Assembly: GCF_024213195.1 (NCBI RefSeq)
Contig: NZ_JANAVF010000003.1
Location: 271,420-335,419, forward strand
Source of the DNA: Streptomyces sp. TBY4
Lineage (GTDB): Bacteria; Actinomycetota; Actinomycetes; Streptomycetales; Streptomycetaceae
Direction: 5' to 3'
DNA: 64,000 bases
Shown here in pieces: positions 59,644-64,000 of this stretch (position 1 is the stretch's first letter; the number at the start of each line of letters is the position of its first letter). Under the pieces are notes generated by a model. It worked only from the letters and a program-made list of their open reading frames with translations. It did no database searches and was not told the DNA's origin. The position numbers and the translations under genes were made by a program.

Positions 59644-59924
59644 AGGTGCTGCACCCCCTCGGGGATCTCGTAGAAGGTGGGGTGCCGGTAGGGCTTGTCG
59701 GCGGACGGGGCGAAGAACGGGTCCCGCTCGTCCGGGGAGGAGGCGGTGATCTCCGTGGAGGGCACCACCCAGATCGAGATGCCCTCGCCGCGCCGGGTGT
59801 AGAGATCGCGGGCGTTGCGCAGGGCCATCTCCGCGTCGGGGGCGTGCAGGCTGCCCGCGTGCGTGTGCGAGAGGCCGCGCCGCGAGCGGACGAACACCTC
59901 CCACAGGGGCCAGTTCCGCGTCAT
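59640..59924 (-). CDS. paaB: Phenylacetyl-CoA epoxidase subunit PaaB
   Basis: The 94-residue protein is a standard Paa[41 protein letters not shown] and [14 protein letters not shown]. It bridges the PaaAC units and the reductase. ATG overlaps the paaA stop (ATGA). Confidence 0.96.
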   Translation of the reverse strand: MTRNWPLWEVFVRSRRGLSHTHAGSLHAPDAEMALRNARDLYTRRGEGISIWVVPSTEITASSPDERDPFFAPSADKPYRHPTFYEIPEGVQHL

Positions 59925-60958
59925 ACCCGAGCCTCGCTTCCGATGGTGGCCGCGGCGGACGTGCCCGCCGCCTGCTTCTCCGCATACGCCGCGGCCGCGT
60001 CGCGCACCCAGGCGCCTTCCTCGTGCGCCGCGCGGCGCTGTCCGATCCGCTCCTCGTTGCACGGGCCGTTGCCCTTGAGGACCTCCCAGAACTCCGTCCA
60101 GTCGATGGCGCCGAAGTCGTGGTGCCCGCGCTCCTCGTTCCACTTCAGGTCCGGGTCGGGCAGGGTCAGCCCCAGCGACTCGGCCTGCGGGACGGCGATG
60201 TCCACGAAGCGCTGGCGCAGCTCGTCGTTGGAGTGGCGCTTGATCCGCCAGGCCATCGACTGCGCCGAGTGCCCCGATTCGGCGTCGGGCGGGCCGAACA
60301 TCATCAGCGAGGGCCACCACCAGCGGTCGACGGCGTCCTGCGCCATCGCGTGCTGGGCCTCGGTGCCCCGGGAGAGGGCGAGGAGCAGCTCGTACCCCTG
60401 GCGCTGGTGGAAGGACTCCTCCTTGCAGATCCGGACCATGGCCCGCGCGTACGGCCCGTAGGAGCAGCGGCAGATCGGGACCTGGTTGGTGATCGCCGCG
60501 CCGTCCACGAGCCAGCCGATCGCGCCGACGTCGGCCCAGGTCAGCGTGGGGTAGTTGAAGATCGAGGAGTACTTCTGCTTGCCGGCGTGGAGCTTGTCGA
60601 GGAGCTCGTCGCGGCTGGTGCCCAGGGTCTCGGCGGCGCTGTACAGGTACAGGCCGTGGCCGGCCTCGTCCTGGACCTTGGCCATCAGGATCGCCTTGCG
60701 GCGCAGGGAGGGCGCGCGGGTGATCCAGTTCGCCTCGGGCTGCATGCCGATGATCTCGGAGTGGGCGTGCTGGGCCATCTGGCGGACCAGGGTCGCGCGG
60801 TACTCGTCGGGCATCCAGTCGCGCGGCTCCACCCGCTCGTCGGCCGCCACGGCCGCGTCGAAGGCCGCCGCGAGCTGTGCGCCGAGGTCGGCGGTCACGC
60901 CGATCCCCGCGTCCTGCCCCGCGCCATGCCCCGCTTCCGGGGTCACTGCCACCATCAC
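59921..60958 (-). CDS. paaA: Phenylacetyl-CoA epoxidase catalytic subunit PaaA
   Basis: The 345-residue ferritin-like diiron protein has the ligand helices [35 protein letters not shown] and [14 protein letters not shown] with Glu/His iron ligands. It adds one oxygen to phenylacetyl-CoA to give the 1,2-epoxide. First gene of the leftward operon. The start is either GTG 60958 or ATG 60955; the extra N-terminal 40 residues are unconserved. Confidence 0.96.
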   Translation of the reverse strand: MMVAVTPEAGHGAGQDAGIGVTADLGAQLAAAFDAAVAADERVEPRDWMPDEYRATLVRQMAQHAHSEIIGMQPEANWITRAPSLRRKAILMAKVQDEAGHGLYLYSAAETLGTSRDELLDKLHAGKQKYSSIFNYPTLTWADVGAIGWLVDGAAITNQVPICRCSYGPYARAMVRICKEESFHQRQGYELLLALSRGTEAQHAMAQDAVDRWWWPSLMMFGPPDAESGHSAQSMAWRIKRHSNDELRQRFVDIAVPQAESLGLTLPDPDLKWNEERGHHDFGAIDWTEFWEVLKGNGPCNEERIGQRRAAHEEGAWVRDAAAAYAEKQAAGTSAAATIGSEARV

Positions 60959-61002
60959 GGCCCCCTGTCAGAGGTCTTTTCCCGCCTCGTCCCGCCCGAC
61001 CG

Positions 61003-61016
61003 ACCGATCGTTCGGT
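61003..61016. promoter_or_regulatory. PaaR-like operator upstream of paaA
   Basis: ACCGATCGTTCGGT fits the inverted core ACCGNNCGNNCGGT reported for actinobacterial PaaR repressors and lies 45-58 bases before the paaA start. No paaR gene is in the window. Confidence 0.6.
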
Positions 61017-61100
61017 TCATGCTCTTCAATGGTGGGACGAGGGCCCGTAGGGTGTCAACCTCTGTGGTCAACCCTGTGGACACCGGACGATCGGGGCGGG

Positions 61101-61766
61101 ATGGATTCGAACGCGCGCGAGCCCCTCGAAGGAGCGGTTCCACCCCCGCCCAGAGCGCCCGGAATCGCCGGTCTGTCCACCCCCTACAAGGTCGTCACGG
61201 CCCTCGCGCTCGGGGCGGTGGCGGTGGCCTCCTGCTGGCACCTGGCCCTCGTCTTCCTGCACGTGGCCCCCTCCAACACGGTCAGCAAGCAGCACGCGCG
61301 CGTGATCGACTGGTGGGTCTACCCCGAGTTCGAACAGAACTGGAAGCTCTTCGCCCCCAACCCGCTCCAGCAGAACATCGCCGTGGAGGTGCGCGCGGAA
61401 GTGCGGACCGACGACGGCCTGCTGGTCGCGGGCGACTGGCGCGGGCTCTCCGCCGAGGACGGCGCGGCCATCCGCCACAGCCTGCTGCCGAGCCACACCG
61501 AGCAGAACGAGCTCCGCCGGGCCTGGGACTTCTTCACCACCTCCCACGACGAGGACAACAAGTCCACCGGCGACCGCGGCGCACTCGCCGAGGAGTATCT
61601 GCGCCGGATCGCCCTGGACCGGCTGGACGCGCGCACCCCGGCCGAGGGGCGGATCGTGCGGATCCAGCTGCGCGGGGCCACCACGGAGGTCGCCGCACCC
61701 CCGTGGTCGGACGAGACGACCGACACCAAGACGTACTACCGGGAGCTGCCGTGGTGGACGGTCTGA
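61101..61766 (+). CDS. DUF5819-family membrane-anchored protein
   Basis: The 221-residue protein has one N-terminal membrane segment (ALALGAVAVASCWHLALVFL) and an extracytoplasmic domain with WWVYPEFEQNWKLFAPNPLQ, a signature of DUF5819 proteins that occur beside HTTM proteins. The function is unknown. GGGGCGGG precedes the ATG. Its stop overlaps the start region of the HTTM gene, so the pair is translationally coupled. Confidence 0.85.
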   Translation: MDSNAREPLEGAVPPPPRAPGIAGLSTPYKVVTALALGAVAVASCWHLALVFLHVAPSNTVSKQHARVIDWWVYPEFEQNWKLFAPNPLQQNIAVEVRAEVRTDDGLLVAGDWRGLSAEDGAAIRHSLLPSHTEQNELRRAWDFFTTSHDEDNKSTGDRGALAEEYLRRIALDRLDARTPAEGRIVRIQLRGATTEVAAPPWSDETTDTKTYYRELPWWTV

Positions 61767-62941
61767 GGAGGCTCAGGGCCGACGGCGGCCGGGCGCTGGC
61801 CCGGGTCAGCGGGCAGGCGCTGGGCCCGTACCAGAGCGCGGTGGTCCGCATCGGCTTCGCGGGCACCTGGCTGTTCTTCCTGCTGCGGGAGCTCCCGAAC
61901 CGCCACGAGCTCTACGGGCCGGACGGGCCCTGGAGCTGGGAGCTGGCGCAGCGGCTGATCGACTCGAACCGCGCCTTCACGGTGCTGATGTGGTCGGACT
62001 CGGCGCTCTGGTTCGAGATCGTCTACGCCGTCGCGGTGCTGTCGTCCGCCCTGCTGATGCTGGGCTGGCGCACCCGGGCGACCTCCGTGGTGTTCATGGT
62101 CGGCGTGCTGTCCCTGCAGAACCGCAGCGTCTTCATGGGCGACGGCGGGGACAACGTCATCCACCTGATGGCGATCTACCTCGTCCTGACCCGGTGCGCG
62201 CGGGTCTGGTCGCTGGACGCCCGCCGCGCCCGCCGCCTCGGCTCGGCCTCGGCCGGGCCGGCGGGGCCGGTGCTGTGGTGGGTGCTCGGCTCGGTGTTCG
62301 CCTTCGGGGCGGTGACCGGGCGGTTCAGCACCGTCTGGCTGGTGGTCTTCACCGCCCTGTGGGTGCTCGCCGCGCTGTGGTGGATGGTCGACCGGTACGA
62401 GCCGGAGGGGGAGGGGCGGGCCGTCCTCGACGTCCTGGCCAACCTGCTGCACAACGCGGGGATGCTGGTGATCATGGTGGAGGTCTGCCTGATCTACGCG
62501 ACGGCCGGGTGGTACAAGATCCAGGGTTCGCGGTGGCAGGACGGCACGGCGCTGTACTACCCGCTGAACCTGGACTACTTCACCCCGTGGCCCGGGGTCT
62601 CGTCCTTCCTCGCGAGCAGCGGGACGCTGGTCATGCTGCTGTCCTACGGGACGGTCGCGGTTCAGGTGGCGTTTCCGTTCACCGTGTTCAACCGGCGGAT
62701 CAAGAACGTGCTGCTGGCGGTGATGATGCTGGAGCATGCGGGGATTGCGGTGCTGCTGGGGTTGCCGTTCTTCTCGCTGGCGATGATCGCCGCTGATGCG
62801 GTGTTCCTGCCTACGGCTTTCCTGGTCTGGCTCGGGGCGCGAGTCGCCGTGCGGGGGTCCGTTCCGGACCGGGAGCCGGGGCCGTACGCGGATCCGGCTC
62901 CCGATCCGGAGCCTGCGCTGCCCAGCACCGTTCCGCGCTGA
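61751..62941 (+). CDS. HTTM-domain membrane protein (vitamin K-dependent carboxylase-like)
   Basis: The 396-residue protein has about eight to ten membrane segments. Conserved parts include GPYQSAVVRIGFAGTWLFFL, RSVFMGDGGDNVIHLMAIYL and YATAGWYKIQGSRWQDGTAL, as in bacterial HTTM proteins related to the membrane half of gamma-glutamyl carboxylase. Some relatives process exported peptides. The partner is the DUF5819 protein. GTG 61751 is chosen by the GGGAG five bases upstream; GTG 61754 is equally in frame. Confidence 0.85.
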   Translation: MVDGLRRLRADGGRALARVSGQALGPYQSAVVRIGFAGTWLFFLLRELPNRHELYGPDGPWSWELAQRLIDSNRAFTVLMWSDSALWFEIVYAVAVLSSALLMLGWRTRATSVVFMVGVLSLQNRSVFMGDGGDNVIHLMAIYLVLTRCARVWSLDARRARRLGSASAGPAGPVLWWVLGSVFAFGAVTGRFSTVWLVVFTALWVLAALWWMVDRYEPEGEGRAVLDVLANLLHNAGMLVIMVEVCLIYATAGWYKIQGSRWQDGTALYYPLNLDYFTPWPGVSSFLASSGTLVMLLSYGTVAVQVAFPFTVFNRRIKNVLLAVMMLEHAGIAVLLGLPFFSLAMIAADAVFLPTAFLVWLGARVAVRGSVPDREPGPYADPAPDPEPALPSTVPR

Positions 62942-62959
62942 AGGTCGGCCCTGCGGGGC

Positions 62960-63085
62960 TTGTCCCCCACCCGCCCTTCCACCGTTCCCCGGGCTGCGCC
63001 CGGACCCCTTCGCGCGTGCGGCGCCGTTGCCGGGGGCCAGCCCCCGGACCCCCGCTCCTCAAACGCCGGAGGGGCTGAGTTTGCC
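62960..63085. repeat. Dispersed Streptomyces intergenic repeat
   Basis: The gap carries the common streptomycete gene-end element: CCCCGGGCTGCGCCCGGACC, then CCGGGGGCCAGCCCCCGG (hairpin near 63030-63048) and CTCCTCAAACGCCGGAGGGG at 63056-63075. Such elements recur between genes and may act as terminators. No gene is seen. Confidence 0.7.
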
Positions 63086-63128
63086 CCGGGGGAAGGGACC
63101 GGTGGGGAGGGGACCGTACGCTCGGCGT

Positions 63129-63890
63129 ATGAGTGAGTACGGGAGTCCCGGGGAGATCGCGCGGCAGTGGGAGGAGGCTGCCGGGAGGCAGGAGCTGGTC
63201 CTCCTCGACGGGTTCCACGCGCTGAAGCACGCGCTGCGGTTCGGGGCCGATGTGCGGATGGTCGTTGCCGATGATCCGGACGGCGTACGGGGGCTTGCGC
63301 GCGAGCTGGCGCCTGACGTGGAGGCGGACGTCGTCCGGCTGGTGCGGCGGGCTTCGCTCAAGGAGCTGGTGGCGCGGGTGCACCCCACCGGGGTGGCGGC
63401 GCTCGCGGTCCGGCCCGACGGGGCCGAGGGGCGGGCCCGGCTCGACGCACGGCCCAGGACGGCCCCGATCGTCGTCCTCGACAACCCCCGCAATCTCGGC
63501 AACGTCGGCGCCGTCGTCCGGCTCGCCGCAGGTTTCGGCGCCACCGGGGTGCTCACCCGGGGGGATCTGGACCCCTGGCACCCCAACGTGGTCCGGGCCG
63601 GCGCGGGCCTGCACTACGCCACCACCGTGGACCGTGTGGAGCTGGAGACGCTGCCGCCCGGCCCGCTGTACGCCCTCGACCCGGAGGGCGAGGACATCCG
63701 CGCCCTCACCCTCCCGGACGATGCCCTGCTCGCCTTCGGCTCCGAACGCCACGGGATCTCGCCCGAGCTGCGCGCCCGCGCCGATCACCTGGTGTCCCTG
63801 CCGATGCGGCCGCAGGTCTCCAGCTACAACCTGGCCACCAGTGTGGCCATGACTCTCTTCCACTGGGGTGGGCCGAAGGGGACCCACTAG
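63129..63890 (+). CDS. TrmH/SpoU-family RNA methyltransferase
   Basis: The 253-residue protein has an N-terminal substrate-binding part (1-110) and the SPOUT knot motifs: DNPRNLGNVGAVVRLAAGFG, FGSERHGIS and LPMRPQVSSYNLATSVAM. It methylates a ribose 2'-OH of rRNA or tRNA using SAM; the target is unknown. No RBS is close; TACGCT at 63117-63122 suggests a leaderless ATG. Confidence 0.92.
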   Translation: MSEYGSPGEIARQWEEAAGRQELVLLDGFHALKHALRFGADVRMVVADDPDGVRGLARELAPDVEADVVRLVRRASLKELVARVHPTGVAALAVRPDGAEGRARLDARPRTAPIVVLDNPRNLGNVGAVVRLAAGFGATGVLTRGDLDPWHPNVVRAGAGLHYATTVDRVELETLPPGPLYALDPEGEDIRALTLPDDALLAFGSERHGISPELRARADHLVSLPMRPQVSSYNLATSVAMTLFHWGGPKGTH

Positions 63891-63893
63891 GGC

Positions 63894-64000
63894 TCAGCCC
63901 TGGCGGCGGACCTCCACCACGCGGAAGCGGTTCGAGACGAACGCCCCGTCGCACAGCGCGGCGTTCGCCGCCGGGTTGCCGCCGGAGCCGTGGAAGTCGG
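63894..64000 (-). CDS. paaN: 3' end of a probable paaN (phenylacetate degradation aldehyde dehydrogenase-like)
   Basis: The last 34 codons read DFHGSGGNPAANAALCDGAF followed by VSNRFRVVEVRRQG. This resembles the C-terminus of PaaN-type proteins, which is consistent with the nearby paaABCDE operon. Only the tail is visible, so the call is tentative. Confidence 0.55.
   Translation of the reverse strand, partial: DFHGSGGNPAANAALCDGAFVSNRFRVVEVRRQG

Noticed and set aside
61063..61083. DnaA boxes (TGTGGTCAA and TGTGGACAC) in the paaA/DUF5819 gap
   Set aside because: Each matches only 8 of 9 positions, which is weak in this context; not listed as a feature.
62960..63085. Mobile element or small RNA
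   Set aside because: The sequence resembles the common gene-end repeats of streptomycetes with hairpins; no terminal repeats, transposase or target duplication are visible.

Overview
The window is high-GC actinobacterial DNA and almost certainly comes from a Streptomyces chromosome arm close to oriC. The evidence is the syntenic block rhomboid / crgA / DUF881 / class E sortases / pabA / pknB / pbpA / ftsW / PP2C / FHA / tRNA-Leu, three parS palindromes (TGTTTCACGTGAAACA type), DnaA-box pairs, many GTG/TTG starts, 4-bp stop/start overlaps (GTGA, ATGA) and leaderless promoters. No rRNA, insertion sequence, phage or CRISPR array was seen.

Layout. 1-0.8 kb: end-truncated HTH regulator gene and tRNA-Ala(TGC). 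0.8-3 kb: a divergent locus with a LuxR-type regulator facing a 41-codon secreted-peptide gene coupled to a periplasmic-binding-like protein. 3-6 kb: a three-gene operon (argininosuccinate-synthase-like enzyme, 2OG-Fe dioxygenase, EamA exporter) that looks like a small amino-acid-derived metabolite pathway. 6-11 kb: PEP-mutase/isocitrate-lyase-type enzyme, parS, MFS exporter with divergent MarR regulator, LysM protein, DUF5324 protein. 11-26.6 kb: the conserved growth and division block, in which an Mrr-type restriction endonuclease gene sits between the sortases and pknB.

26.6-50.3 kb: a biosynthetic gene cluster built around a highly reducing type II PKS. It has ACP, KS and chain-length factor, two MaoC-like dehydratases, one ketoreductase, an acyltransferase-like protein that lacks its catalytic serine, and a CrtI-type FAD oxidoreductase. 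With these are an AfsA-like butenolide synthase plus HAD hydrolase, a SnoaL-like protein, MFS and MMPL exporters, a Tat-exported lactonase-like protein, a UbiA prenyltransferase and a phosphopantetheinyl transferase. Regulators are TetR, SARP, NarL response regulator, cytosolic histidine kinase and two paralogous MerR-like proteins. TTA codons occur in the kinase and the UbiA gene, and an AAAGAGG-containing motif recurs in intergenic regions.

50.3-55.9 kb: a second two-component system with a repeat-rich promoter and an unusual kinase tail, DUF2252 protein, two parS sites in front of a J-domain-like protein, and a rhodanese. 56-61 kb: an acyl-CoA dehydrogenase with a KstR-like upstream site, and the paaABCDE phenylacetyl-CoA epoxidase operon with a PaaR-like operator. 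61-64 kb: DUF5819 + HTTM membrane pair, a dispersed intergenic repeat, a TrmH-family RNA methyltransferase, and the 3' end of a probable paaN gene running off the edge.
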